A stretch of DNA of 64,000 bases from Gemmatimonadota bacterium (lineage in GTDB: Bacteria > Gemmatimonadota > Gemmatimonadetes > Gemmatimonadales > GWC2-71-9): NCBI GenBank assembly GCA_016713435.1, contig JADJPD010000029.1, positions 1-64,000 of the forward strand, given 5' to 3'. Each line of letters starts with the position of its first letter. Within the stretch, counting starts at the first letter, position 1. Shown piece by piece: positions 26,537 through 34,983 of the stretch. A model generated the notes under the pieces. That model was given only the letters and a program-made list of their open reading frames with translations, was not told where the DNA came from and searched no databases. The translations under genes were made by a program, and so were the position numbers.

Positions 26537-28168
26537 ATGATTAGGATGTCGGAACCGTCCCGGTCCCGCGGTACCGTCCTGCGTGCATCCCTGCACCGGT
26601 CATGGCAATTTCCGATGCTGCTCCTGGCGGCGGCCGCCATCGTGGCCGGCTGCGGCGGTGGCGGTTCGGACCCGAGCGGCCAGCAGGCGCTCGACCTCCT
26701 GACCCAGCCCCCGGCCACCGCCCAGACGCGCGCGGCGCTGGCGCCGGCACCGGTGGTCCAGCTCTTCGATGCAGATGGCAACGCGCTGGCCCAGGCCGGG
26801 GTCACCGTCACCGCCACCCTGCAGTCCGGCAGCGGCTCGCTGATGGGCACCACCACGGCGCAGACCAACGCGCAGGGGCAGGCCACCTTCAGCAACCTGA
26901 GCATCGCCGGCACCACCGGCACCAAGACGCTGCGCTTCAGCGCCACGGGCTTTGCCGGGATCAACTCCAGCAACATCACGCTCACGGCGGGCGCCGCGGC
27001 GCAACTCGTGGCCAACAGCACCCTGTCGCAGACCGCGCTGCTCAACTCGGCGGTGGGCACCAAGCCGTCGGTGAAGGTGGCGGACCTCGACGGCAACGGC
27101 GTGGGCGGCGTGTCCGTCACCTTCGCGGTGACGGCGGGCGGTGGCTCGGCCACGGGCACCGCCGCCACGAGCGACGGCAACGGCATCGCCACGGTGGGCA
27201 GCTGGACGGTGGGTGGCGCCCTCGGCACCAACACCATGACGGCCACCTCGGCGGGCCTGACCGGTAGCCCGATCAGCTTCACGGCCACGGGCGCCAACAC
27301 CATCTCCAACTTCACCATCACCCTGGTGTACCTCACCAGCGCCACGGTGGCGCAGCAGGCCGCCTTCGACGCCGCCAAGGCGCGCTGGGAGCAGATCATC
27401 ACCGGTGACCTGGCCGACTTCACCATCCCGGTGGCGTTCAACACCACCGATTGCGGTGCCGGCGTGTCGCAGGCCATCAGCGGCACCGTGGACGACGTCC
27501 GCATCTACGTGGAGCTGAGCGCCATCGACGGCGTTGGCAACGTCCTGGGTGCCGCCGGTCCCTGCGACCTCCGGCCGAGCGGCAGCAAGCTGCCGTACGT
27601 CGGCATCATGAACTTCGACACCGCCGACCTGGTGCAGCTGCAGACCGACGGTGAGCTCAATGACGTGATCCTCCACGAGATGGGCCATGTGCTGGGCTAC
27701 GGCACGCTGTGGGAGGCCATCCCCGGCTTCTGGTCGCTGACCTGGCTGTCCGGCGGCTGCCCGGCCAACAGCCCGATCTTCAACGGTCCCGCCGCCCTCG
27801 CCGCCTACAAGACCAACGGCGCGCCGAGCGCCACCTCCGTCCCGGTCGAGGACAGCGGCACCTGCAGCGGCCCCGACGGCGACGGCACCCGGGACTCGCA
27901 CTGGGAGGAGAGCGTCTTCAAGAGCGAGCTCATGACCGGCTTCATCAGCGGCACCGTGCGTCCGCTCAGCGCCACCACAATCCGCTCGCTGGAGGACCTC
28001 GGCTACACGGTGGATGCCACCAAGGGTGATGCGTTCGACATCACGACCCAGCCCACGCTGGTCCGCCCGGGAGCGGCGCCCAAGGCCCTCACGCGCGACG
28101 TGATCCGCCTGCCGCGCTGGACCGTGGACCCGACCGGGCACCGGCGGTCGCAGTACTCGACGCCCTGA
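26537..28168 (+). CDS. Ig-module lipoprotein with leishmanolysin-like metalloprotease domain
   Basis: 543 residues. A lipobox ends at Cys39 (AAIVAGCGGGG). Residues about 50-150 and 150-255 are two Ig-like modules of the same two types that build the giant protein at 51.6-60.8 kb. From about 260 a protease-like domain follows: HEMGHVLG at 380-387, a third His at 455 (RDSHWEESVF) and Met466 (SELMTG) as a Met-turn, the arrangement of leishmanolysin-type metzincins. Four cysteines in the domain (for example TDCGAG, GPCDLR, GGCPAN, GTCSGP) may form disulfides. It should be anchored at the cell surface or periplasm and cut proteins. The substrate is unknown. Confidence 0.85.
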   Translation: MIRMSEPSRSRGTVLRASLHRSWQFPMLLLAAAAIVAGCGGGGSDPSGQQALDLLTQPPATAQTRAALAPAPVVQLFDADGNALAQAGVTVTATLQSGSGSLMGTTTAQTNAQGQATFSNLSIAGTTGTKTLRFSATGFAGINSSNITLTAGAAAQLVANSTLSQTALLNSAVGTKPSVKVADLDGNGVGGVSVTFAVTAGGGSATGTAATSDGNGIATVGSWTVGGALGTNTMTATSAGLTGSPISFTATGANTISNFTITLVYLTSATVAQQAAFDAAKARWEQIITGDLADFTIPVAFNTTDCGAGVSQAISGTVDDVRIYVELSAIDGVGNVLGAAGPCDLRPSGSKLPYVGIMNFDTADLVQLQTDGELNDVILHEMGHVLGYGTLWEAIPGFWSLTWLSGGCPANSPIFNGPAALAAYKTNGAPSATSVPVEDSGTCSGPDGDGTRDSHWEESVFKSELMTGFISGTVRPLSATTIRSLEDLGYTVDATKGDAFDITTQPTLVRPGAAPKALTRDVIRLPRWTVDPTGHRRSQYSTP

Positions 28169-28188
28169 TCGATCCACCTGAGAACGGC

Positions 28189-28222
28189 CCGCGGGCGGGG
28201 AGCCAAGGCTCCCCGCCCGCGG
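28189..28222 (+). terminator. 16-bp hairpin terminator
   Basis: Perfect stem CCGCGGGCGGGGAGCC with a two-base spacer and complementary arm, followed by TGCATTTGG, 20 bp after the protease-lipoprotein stop. Confidence 0.8.
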
Positions 28223-28384
28223 TGCATTTGGGGACCTGCGTCACACGCAGCACCTCACCCGCCGGCCGTTCCTGCCCGCCTCACGGAAGCCCCGTAGCTC
28301 CCGTCACGGACGAACCCGATCGTTTCGCTACAGTTTGTTCTGTCGTTGGACTCCCGCTGATCCCAGTGACCCCCTGGAGGTTCC

Positions 28385-28957
28385 GTGCGCGGTGCACTTC
28401 GCGCGGCGCTCGCCGCGTGCCTGCTCATGATGATGCCCGGCCTGCTGCCGGCCCAGGCCAGCGCCCGGCGCGGCGTCTGGCTCGGGCTCGGCCTCGGGCA
28501 CGGGTCGGCCCAGCTCACCTGTGCCATCTGTGCCGGCGGCCGGGATGGCGGCCTGTCCGGCTTCGTGCGCTGCGGCGTGGCCCTCTCGCCGCGCCTGCTG
28601 ATCGGTGCCGAGGTGCTGGGCTGGCGCCGCCACGAGGGCGGTGGTGATTACACGCTGACCTCGGCCCAGGGCCTCCTGGTGCTCTATCCCTGGCGCACCC
28701 GGGCCCTGCACTTCTCCACCGGGGCCGGCCTGGCGCGCTACACCGCGCAGGACACCGACAACGAGATCAGCACCCAGGCCTTCGCCATGCAGGTCGGCGC
28801 GGGCTGGGACGTGCCGGTGCGCCGGGGGATCTCGGTGACGCCGTTCGTCAACTTCGTGGCCACCACCGGCGCCGACGTGAAGGTGAACTCCACCGCGTCG
28901 AGCCTCTCCGCCAACTCGAGCCTCATCCAGTTCGGCCTCGGCGTCACGCTGCACTGA
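28385..28957 (+). CDS. Predicted outer-membrane beta-barrel protein
   Basis: 190 residues from a GTG with CTGGAGG about 6 nt upstream. An N-terminal signal peptide ends near AQASA. The mature part alternates short amphipathic strands with glycine turns (GVWLGLGLGHGSAQL, FVRCGVALSPRLLIGAEVLG, AMQVGAGWDVPV, ISVTPFVNFVAT) and finishes LIQFGLGVTLH, with terminal residues suited to barrel assembly. Three cysteines lie near CAICAGG and RCGV. It precedes an unknown lipoprotein by 23 bp on the same strand. A lower-GC stretch upstream (CTACAGTTTGTTCTG) may hold the promoter. Ligand and function unknown. Confidence 0.75.
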   Translation: MRGALRAALAACLLMMMPGLLPAQASARRGVWLGLGLGHGSAQLTCAICAGGRDGGLSGFVRCGVALSPRLLIGAEVLGWRRHEGGGDYTLTSAQGLLVLYPWRTRALHFSTGAGLARYTAQDTDNEISTQAFAMQVGAGWDVPVRRGISVTPFVNFVATTGADVKVNSTASSLSANSSLIQFGLGVTLH

Positions 28958-28980
28958 CGCCCGCCCACCGGAGGATTTCC

Positions 28981-30228
28981 ATGCGACCCTCGCCGTTCCT
29001 GCGCCAGTCCCTGACGGCGCTCCTGACCCTCGCCGCCGCCTGCGACTCCGGCTTCAGCCGCCTGAGCCCGCCCGAGGAGACGGGGCCGAGCGTGGCCTAC
29101 GGCCTCTGGAGTCCCGGCCTCAACGACACCTGCACCAAGGCCGTCCACGACGCCTACTCGGTGGTGGGCCCCGACGGGAAGCGCTATCCCACCTGGCATC
29201 CCGCGGTGGACCCGTCGGGCTGCACCTTCGGGCACGAGCACGGGCGGGACCCGCGCGGCTCACGCCTCTACGCCGAGGTGGGGCCGATCCCCTTCGGGCT
29301 GGCCAACGAGGCGCTGGAGACGTGGGACCCGCAGAACCCGCGGCGCGAGGATCACTTTGGCCACAAGCTGGACTGGGAGAACGACGTGGAGATGGTGCGG
29401 GAGGACGGCGTCACCGGCGCCATCTTCACCGTGAAGTGCGACGTCCTCGCCAAGCTGCACCAGGGCACGCACTCGAAGGATGCCTTCACCAACAACCTGC
29501 ACGAGCTGGTGTATCACATCCGCTGCAGCGACCGCACCGAGCTGCACGTGACCATGATGACGGCCATCGGCGAGGCCGGCGGCTTCACGCGCACCTGCGA
29601 CGGCACCCACGTGGACGTGGGCACGCCGGTGCCGGCCAACTCCCCCGACGGGGGCGGCCAGCGCCGGGTGCCGGACAAGCTGTGCGTGGACCAGTTCCTC
29701 CGCGCCGCCGCCAACGGCGAGCGCGCCGACTACGGCCGCGCCCTGCACGAGAGCTGGGAAACGTCCAACGTGATCCGCACCGCGAGCGGGCGCACGCTGG
29801 CGCACTTCAACCCGTACTTCCAGGTCTTCTCGCCGAGCCGCTACTACGACCCGGCGGCGCCGAACCTGGTGGGCCGCCCCATCGCCGTGTGCGACAGCCT
29901 CGACCCCTCGCGCAATCGCCAGAACGACCTCTGCGACCTCTCCACAGCCGACGGCACGCTCACGGGCCTGGCGTTCGACGACGCGCGCTCGCGCTTCAAC
30001 GGGGTGCGGCGGTTCATCGACGTCAACGAGAACGACATCGACAACGCCGACGGGCCGCGGGTCTGGTACACCGACCCCTTCGGCCGCAACGCGGCGCGCG
30101 ACCCGTTCCCGGGCTCGGTGCGGCAGTGGATCGCGCCGGTGCACAACGAGTACGGGTTCCGGATCAACGGGCCGGTGATCGGCTCCGAGCGCAACTACGG
30201 CCACCCGACGGTCCACGCACCCAACTAG
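28981..30228 (+). CDS. Hypothetical lipoprotein
   Basis: 415 residues with a short lipoprotein signal (SLTALLTLAAAC, Cys21) and GGAGGA 7-8 nt before the ATG. The mature sequence has many Asp, Asn, His and several Cys (DTCTKAVHDAYSVVGPDG, FTVKCDVLAKLHQGTH, RTCDGTHVDVGTPVP, NDLCDLSTAD), suggesting an extracytoplasmic, disulfide-containing fold with possible metal sites. YHIRCSDRTELHVTMMT and KRYPTWHPAVDPSGCTFGH are notable, the latter with a GHEHGRDPRG continuation. No catalytic pattern is convincing. It follows the barrel gene closely and may work with it. The family is not recognised. It converges on the next gene across repeat copy C. Confidence 0.7.
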   Translation: MRPSPFLRQSLTALLTLAAACDSGFSRLSPPEETGPSVAYGLWSPGLNDTCTKAVHDAYSVVGPDGKRYPTWHPAVDPSGCTFGHEHGRDPRGSRLYAEVGPIPFGLANEALETWDPQNPRREDHFGHKLDWENDVEMVREDGVTGAIFTVKCDVLAKLHQGTHSKDAFTNNLHELVYHIRCSDRTELHVTMMTAIGEAGGFTRTCDGTHVDVGTPVPANSPDGGGQRRVPDKLCVDQFLRAAANGERADYGRALHESWETSNVIRTASGRTLAHFNPYFQVFSPSRYYDPAAPNLVGRPIAVCDSLDPSRNRQNDLCDLSTADGTLTGLAFDDARSRFNGVRRFIDVNENDIDNADGPRVWYTDPFGRNAARDPFPGSVRQWIAPVHNEYGFRINGPVIGSERNYGHPTVHAPN

Positions 30229-30250
30229 GGCTTCGGCGGGGTGTGCGAGG

Positions 30251-30473
30251 TTCACCGCAGAGGCGCGGAGCCGCAGAGGGCCGCAGAGGACCTGCGCTCG
30301 GAGAGGGGAGAAATTCTCAGGGTGAGTGCAGTGAATCAGAGGTGGCTGGGGCGGGGGGGGGGGGGGGGGGCCGGAGGGGCCCCCCCCCCACCCCAGCGGG
30401 GTACCTAGGGTGAGCCCACCATCCCCGAGCAGGTCCTCTGCGGCCCTCCGCGTCTCCGCGCCTCTGCGGTGAA
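30251..30473. repeat. MITE-like element, copy C, with a G/C-run centre
   Basis: 223 bp, same orientation as copy A. The left end TTCACCGCAGAGGCGCGGAG and right end CTCCGCGCCTCTGCGGTGAA form terminal inverted repeats of about 42 bp with two mismatches. GAGTGCAGTGAATCAGAGGTGG matches the inner part of copy A. The centre (about 30352-30390) is a long G run then C run, where copy A has normal mixed sequence, so this part may be mis-sequenced. Confidence 0.85.
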
Positions 30474-30493
30474 CCACGCGCCGATCCCGCTCG

Positions 30494-31435
30494 CTAGAAC
30501 CGCCGCAGCGGCACGTCCCCGTTGGAGGTCTCGCCGATGTAGAGGATGACGTCCCGTGCCTGGTAGCCGGGGGCGGTGACGCGGACGGCCTGGGTGCGGC
30601 AGCGGTCCACGAGCTTCCGGTCGAAGACCAGCTTGTACTCGCCCTGGGCGTTGGTGAAGGTGCCGTAGGGCGTGCCGAGGATCTGGAGCCGGGCGCCGGG
30701 GAGCGGGCGGCCGTTGTCCTCGCGGTAGATGCGGCCGAGCACCTGCGCCATGCCGCGGGGCACGGAGGTGTCGGTCGAGTCCTCCGGCGGAAGGGAGCAG
30801 CCGCGGGAGTCCTGCGGCTGCTCCGTTTCCCAGGGGCGCGAGTCGCGGGTGCCGGCCGTGGGACCGAGGCGGGTCGAGGGCCGGCCGAAGAGGCGCTGGG
30901 CCTCGTTGACCAGCGCGGGGTCGGCCGCGGCGGTGCCGGGGGCCGGGGTGGTGGCGGTGCTGGGCGCCCCGGGTGTAGCGGACTCATCGGGCGCGTCGTT
31001 GGGGTCGGGGCTGGTGGCCTCGGTGCGCGCCGCGTCGGGCGGGGCGTTGGGGTTCTCTTCCGGCGTGGGCGTCACGCGCGCGGTGGAGCCGGGATCCTGG
31101 TCGGGCCCGGGCGTGAGCGGGGCCGTGACCTCCGGCGGCGGCGGCGCGGGCTGCGCCGGCTCCGGTGCGCGCGGGGTCGGCGTGGGCTTGGGCGGGGCGA
31201 AGTCGAGGGTGATCGGCCGCTCGGTCACCGGGGTGTTCCCGAGCCCGGTGCGGTCCGCGATCTGCTGGCCCACCGGCTTGAGCACCAGCAGGATGACGGC
31301 CACGTGCAGCACGATGCTGGTGACGCTGCCGAGGCTCCAGCGGCCGCGCGCGGGTTCGGCCGGCGGGAGGGTGGAAAAGGCAGCGCCCGGCGCCGTTCGC
31401 ACCGGGCCGGGCGTGCCGCCATCCGGACCTGCCAC
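30494..31435 (-). CDS. TonB-like single-pass protein with carboxypeptidase-regulatory-like domain
   Basis: 313 residues. A short N-terminus leads to one membrane helix (SIVLHVAVILLVLKPVG), then a Pro/Ala/Thr-rich linker (PKPTPTPRAPEPAQPAPPPP) of about 130 residues, and a C-terminal beta-sandwich: VLGRIYREDNGRPLPGARL, GTFTNAQGEYKLVF, VRVTAPGYQARDV. The helix and linker resemble TonB, but the terminal domain is a regulatory-like or PEGA-like module rather than the TonB fold. It is therefore probably an envelope-spanning protein with an unknown partner. The GTG at 31435 with GGGGAG upstream is favoured, 17 bp after the zinc-ribbon gene stop. The two genes are probably co-transcribed. Confidence 0.65.
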   Translation of the reverse strand: MAGPDGGTPGPVRTAPGAAFSTLPPAEPARGRWSLGSVTSIVLHVAVILLVLKPVGQQIADRTGLGNTPVTERPITLDFAPPKPTPTPRAPEPAQPAPPPPEVTAPLTPGPDQDPGSTARVTPTPEENPNAPPDAARTEATSPDPNDAPDESATPGAPSTATTPAPGTAAADPALVNEAQRLFGRPSTRLGPTAGTRDSRPWETEQPQDSRGCSLPPEDSTDTSVPRGMAQVLGRIYREDNGRPLPGARLQILGTPYGTFTNAQGEYKLVFDRKLVDRCRTQAVRVTAPGYQARDVILYIGETSNGDVPLRRF

Positions 31436-31452
31436 TGGCTCGGGCTCCCCGC

Positions 31453-31851
31453 TCAGTAGGTGGTGTCCCAGTCCACCTTCGCTGCCCGGCGGCAGCGCAC
31501 GCACATGAGCGTCTCGGGGCGCCCGTCGAACTCCTGGCGGGCGGTGCAGTCGGGACAGACGGCGTAGGTGGTGACCAGGCGAGGGCCGACGAGCGTGGGC
31601 CGCATGACCCCGGTGCGCACCACGATGCTCCAGGCGTCCGGGCGCTCGGTCCGGTAGCGGACCTCGGACGCGCGGACCCGCACCTGCTCGGTGTCCACCT
31701 GCAGCAGGAGGGTGCCATCCGGGGCTTCCTCGATCACCGGATACCAGGCCCCGCGGCGGAGCAGGTCGGCGGTCGCGGCCGTGCCGGCGGCCCACCCGCG
31801 ATAGATGCGGGCTTCCCCGGAACGGCGGCTTGGCGGAGGGGGGGCGGTCAT
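31453..31851 (-). CDS. Small protein with C-terminal zinc ribbon
   Basis: 132 residues, soluble. The N-terminal half has YRGWAAGTAATADLLRRGAW and IEEAPDGTLLLQVDTEQVRV, and reads like a small beta domain. The C-terminal 35 residues hold CPDC and CVRC (VCPDCTARQEF, MCVRCRRAAKVDW), the spacing of a zinc ribbon. It may bind nucleic acid or protein. It precedes the TonB-like gene and diverges from the HEAT-like gene across 82 bp. Family not recognised. Confidence 0.6.
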   Translation of the reverse strand: MTAPPPPSRRSGEARIYRGWAAGTAATADLLRRGAWYPVIEEAPDGTLLLQVDTEQVRVRASEVRYRTERPDAWSIVVRTGVMRPTLVGPRLVTTYAVCPDCTARQEFDGRPETLMCVRCRRAAKVDWDTTY

Positions 31852-31933
31852 GCCCAAATGATACCCCGAACGCGCCCCTGACGCACCACCCCGCCTCGCG
31901 TAACGGTGCTCCCGAGGTAAATTCCCTCCCTTC

Positions 31934-33793
31934 ATGGCCACCTCCCCCCTCGCCGACCTGCTGCTCGCCCTCCAGGGGCTGGTGCAGCGGCTCCGCGTCC
32001 TGCCCGCCGGGCACCCGGACCTCCACGCCGCCGCGCAGGCGGTGGAGCGGGGGCTGGTGCCGGTCATCGGCGCGCGGGACCGGATGGTGGTGACGGTGCG
32101 CAGCGTGCAGCTCGTGGTGGATGGGATGGAAACGAGTCCCGACTACGAGCCGCTCCGGGACCTGGCCGGGCAGCTCCGCGACGCCGGCGTGGCCGCCATC
32201 GAGTTCCGCTTCGGCGCCACGGGGCCCGAGCTCATCACCGTCTTTGCCGAGCTCCTGGCCGGGGGCGCCATGCTGCCGGGGTCGGAGCACGTGAGCTTCC
32301 GGGCCGTGAGCCACGTGGACACGCCGTCGCACGATCCCTGGCTGGCGCTCGAGCGGCTCATCCTCGACGATCCGGTGCGCCGCCACGCCACGCGGGATCC
32401 CGTGGAGCTGGCGATCGCGCTGGAGCTGCACCCGGCCGGCACCCGCGGCAACTTCTCCGTCCTCGCCGCGCTCACCGCCATTGCACAGGCGAGCGCCGAG
32501 GAGGCCGAGAGCCTCGGCGCGCTGGCGGCGCTCCTCACCGCCCTGCCCGCCGCCGCGCTGCGCCGCCTGCTGGCCCCCAGCGGCCACGTGGAGGCGCAGC
32601 GCGATTTCGTGCTGGCGCTGGCCCACACCGCCGACCTGCCGCTCCTCCTCCGCCTGCTGCAGGCCGCGCTGCCCGGCCGCGAGGCCCGCCTCACCGCCGC
32701 ATCGGTGCGCCTGCTCGGCCGGCTGGTGCGGGACGAGCACCCGACGGCGCGCACGGCGCTCCTGCACGCCTTCACCGCGCTGCTGGCCCGCCCCGGCAGC
32801 GAGGAGCCGGTGGCCGAGGGCGGCGCCGGGCCGGAGCGGGTGCTGAGCCTGGCGTTCGAGACGGGCATCCTCGAGGCCGGCACCCTGGCGGCCGCCGACC
32901 GCATGATCGGCCGGCGCCAGTCGGGGCCGCTGCTGGCGCTGCTCGAGACCGTCCCGCGCGAGGACAGCGTCGCGCAGGCGGTGCGGGGCCGCGTCTATCA
33001 CCCGCGCACCGTGCGCGAGGTGCTGGCCACCGACCCGCTGGACCTCGACCTGCTCGACAAGCTGATCCCCGCCGCCGGCATCGAGGCGGCACCGGCGCTG
33101 CTCGACGCGCTCGCCACGTCGCGCGAGCGGCGGGTGCGGCTCCGGCTGCTGGAACTGCTGTCGCGCTACGGCAGCGCCGTCGGCCCGCTGGCGCAGGACC
33201 GGCTGGAGGGGATGCCGTGGTACGTGCAGCGGAACCTGCTGGCCCTGCTGGCCCGGATCCCCGACCGGCCCGCCAGCTTCACGGCCGGCCCGCTGCTCGA
33301 GCACCGCGACCCGCGCGTCCGCCACGAGGCCGTCGCGCTGGCCATCGCGGACCCGAGCGAGCGCGACCACGGCCTCACCGCCGCCCTCCTGTCCGCGCAC
33401 GAGCCCACGCTCCGCCTGGGCCTCGAGGCGCTCAGCGAGTACTGCCCGCCGGTCCTGCTGCCGCAGGTGCTGGCGCGCGCCACCGATCCCGCGCTCCCGG
33501 CCGAGATGCGCGCGCTCGCAGTGAGCGCGCTGGCGCCCATCGACGACCCGCTGGTGCTCCGCTTCCTCCGCCGCCTCGTGGTGGCCGGCGGCCTCACCGG
33601 CTTCGGGCGCCTCGCGCCCAAGAGCCCGCCGATGCTCGCCGCCCTCCGCGGCCTCGCCCTGCACTGGGCCCGCCACCCGAAGGTGGGGCCGGTCCTCGAG
33701 GCCGCCCGCCAGTCGAAGGACCCCGACGTCCGCGCCGCCATCGCCGCGACGCGCCGCTCCGGGGCCACCAACAGCCCGGTGACGCCGCCGTGA
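31934..33793 (+). CDS. HEAT-like repeat protein coupled to HD-GYP gene
   Basis: 619 residues, soluble. Residues 1-110 form an N-terminal domain (LLLALQGLVQRLRVLPAGHP, VVDGMETSPDYEPLRDLAGQ) of a kind often placed before HD-GYP or HEAT regions. The rest is a series of paired helices (LPLLLRLLQAALPGREARLT, RVRLRLLELLSRYGSAVGPL, DPRVRHEAVALAIADPSERD) typical of HEAT or ARM solenoids, which serve as binding scaffolds. There is no membrane segment or signal. Its stop overlaps the GTG of the HD-GYP gene, so the two products are made together and likely form a complex. No catalytic residues seen. Confidence 0.7.
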   Translation: MATSPLADLLLALQGLVQRLRVLPAGHPDLHAAAQAVERGLVPVIGARDRMVVTVRSVQLVVDGMETSPDYEPLRDLAGQLRDAGVAAIEFRFGATGPELITVFAELLAGGAMLPGSEHVSFRAVSHVDTPSHDPWLALERLILDDPVRRHATRDPVELAIALELHPAGTRGNFSVLAALTAIAQASAEEAESLGALAALLTALPAAALRRLLAPSGHVEAQRDFVLALAHTADLPLLLRLLQAALPGREARLTAASVRLLGRLVRDEHPTARTALLHAFTALLARPGSEEPVAEGGAGPERVLSLAFETGILEAGTLAAADRMIGRRQSGPLLALLETVPREDSVAQAVRGRVYHPRTVREVLATDPLDLDLLDKLIPAAGIEAAPALLDALATSRERRVRLRLLELLSRYGSAVGPLAQDRLEGMPWYVQRNLLALLARIPDRPASFTAGPLLEHRDPRVRHEAVALAIADPSERDHGLTAALLSAHEPTLRLGLEALSEYCPPVLLPQVLARATDPALPAEMRALAVSALAPIDDPLVLRFLRRLVVAGGLTGFGRLAPKSPPMLAALRGLALHWARHPKVGPVLEAARQSKDPDVRAAIAATRRSGATNSPVTPP

Positions 33794-34890
33794 TCGCCGC
33801 CGCCCGCTTCCTCCGCGCCCTGGGCGATGCCCTCGACGCCCGCTCCCGCGACGGGGCCGACGCCCAGCTCCGCACCGTGGACACCGCCTGCCACGAGCGG
33901 CTCCGCGACCTGCTGCTCGAGGACGGCCGCCCCGTCTTCCGCTTCTCGCGCGACGGCCTCTGCTACGGCGCCCTGGTCCTGAGCGACCTGGCGGTCTGGC
34001 CCTGGAGCGCGCGCCTGGCCATGCGGGGCGTCGAGCGCCTGGAGTTCACGGCGCTCCCCGGCATCGGGACCCTCGCCGCATTCCTCGACTATGCCGCCGG
34101 CCTCCTCCCGGCCGGCGGCATCGCGCCCCGGCTCACCCCCGATGGCCTCCGCTGGGGCCTCGACCTCGGCGACAGCACCAGCGACCGCCACCCGCTCGCC
34201 GAGGAGCTCGACGTGGTGCGCGAGGTGTTCCGCTCGGTGGAGCGCGGCCTGACCATCCGCGCCGGCGACGCGATGCTGGTGAGCGCGGCCCTCGAGGGCC
34301 ACGTGCAGGGCACCCGCCTCGTGGTGCCGCTCCTCGCCGGCACCGAGCGCGAGGATTACCAGCCGGCCCACGCGGTCAACACCACGCTCCTCGCGGTGGC
34401 GCTGGCCCACTCGCTCGAATTGCCTGCCACGGAACGCGCCGAGGCGGCGCTCGCCGGGCTGCTCCACGACATCGGCATGACCCGCATGCCCGCCCAGACG
34501 CTCTCCGCCGCGCGCTTCACGCCGGAGGACCGCGAGGTGCTGCGGAGCCACCCCCTCGAGGGCGCGCGCCTCCTCCTCCGCCAGGGCGACCGCTTCGAGA
34601 CCGCGGCGGTGGTGGCCTACGAGCATCACCTGCGGAAGGACGGCAGCGGCTACCCGCGCCTGAGTTACCCCCGCGCGCCCCACCGCCTGAGCGAGGTGGT
34701 GGCGGTCTGTGACGCCTTCGACGCCCTCCTCGCCACCCGGCCCGACCGGCCCGCCCTCGACCCCGCCACCGCGCTCCGCCAGCTGGAGCGGAGCGCGGTC
34801 ACCCAGTATGACGCCGAGGTGGTGTCGGCCCTGGGTGCCGTGGTGCTCGGCGGGTCGGCTCCCGGCGGGCTTCCCTTGACAGTCCGATAA
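33790..34890 (+). CDS. HD-GYP-type protein with degenerate metal site
   Basis: 366 residues starting at a GTG that overlaps the previous stop. The N-terminal 140 residues are unrecognised. Residues about 185-350 form an HD-GYP domain: His194, the HD pair at 226-227 (LLHDIGMTRMP), His254 (RSHPLEGARLL), HH at 279-280 and GSGYP at 285-289, with the late Asp in VVAVCDAFDALL. Active HD-GYP enzymes hydrolyse cyclic di-GMP. Here the lysine of HDxGK is Met, and the Glu of HHE is Leu. Most metal ligands remain, so activity may be altered or lost and the protein could act as a sensor. It pairs with the HEAT-like scaffold. Confidence 0.75.
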   Translation: MIAAARFLRALGDALDARSRDGADAQLRTVDTACHERLRDLLLEDGRPVFRFSRDGLCYGALVLSDLAVWPWSARLAMRGVERLEFTALPGIGTLAAFLDYAAGLLPAGGIAPRLTPDGLRWGLDLGDSTSDRHPLAEELDVVREVFRSVERGLTIRAGDAMLVSAALEGHVQGTRLVVPLLAGTEREDYQPAHAVNTTLLAVALAHSLELPATERAEAALAGLLHDIGMTRMPAQTLSAARFTPEDREVLRSHPLEGARLLLRQGDRFETAAVVAYEHHLRKDGSGYPRLSYPRAPHRLSEVVAVCDAFDALLATRPDRPALDPATALRQLERSAVTQYDAEVVSALGAVVLGGSAPGGLPLTVR

Positions 34891-34983
34891 ACCCAGTCGT
34901 ATTTGAGCCTGACCGCCCGACTGCCGGGGACCCGTGCGGGGACCCCGAGGCCCGGGCCTGCACCCTGGAAGGGGAGTGAGACG

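Noticed and set aside
31852..33676. Long minus-strand frame opposite the HEAT-like gene
   Set aside because: Composition is a shadow of the plus-strand gene, and the real minus-strand genes in the area have clear starts at 31435 and 31851.
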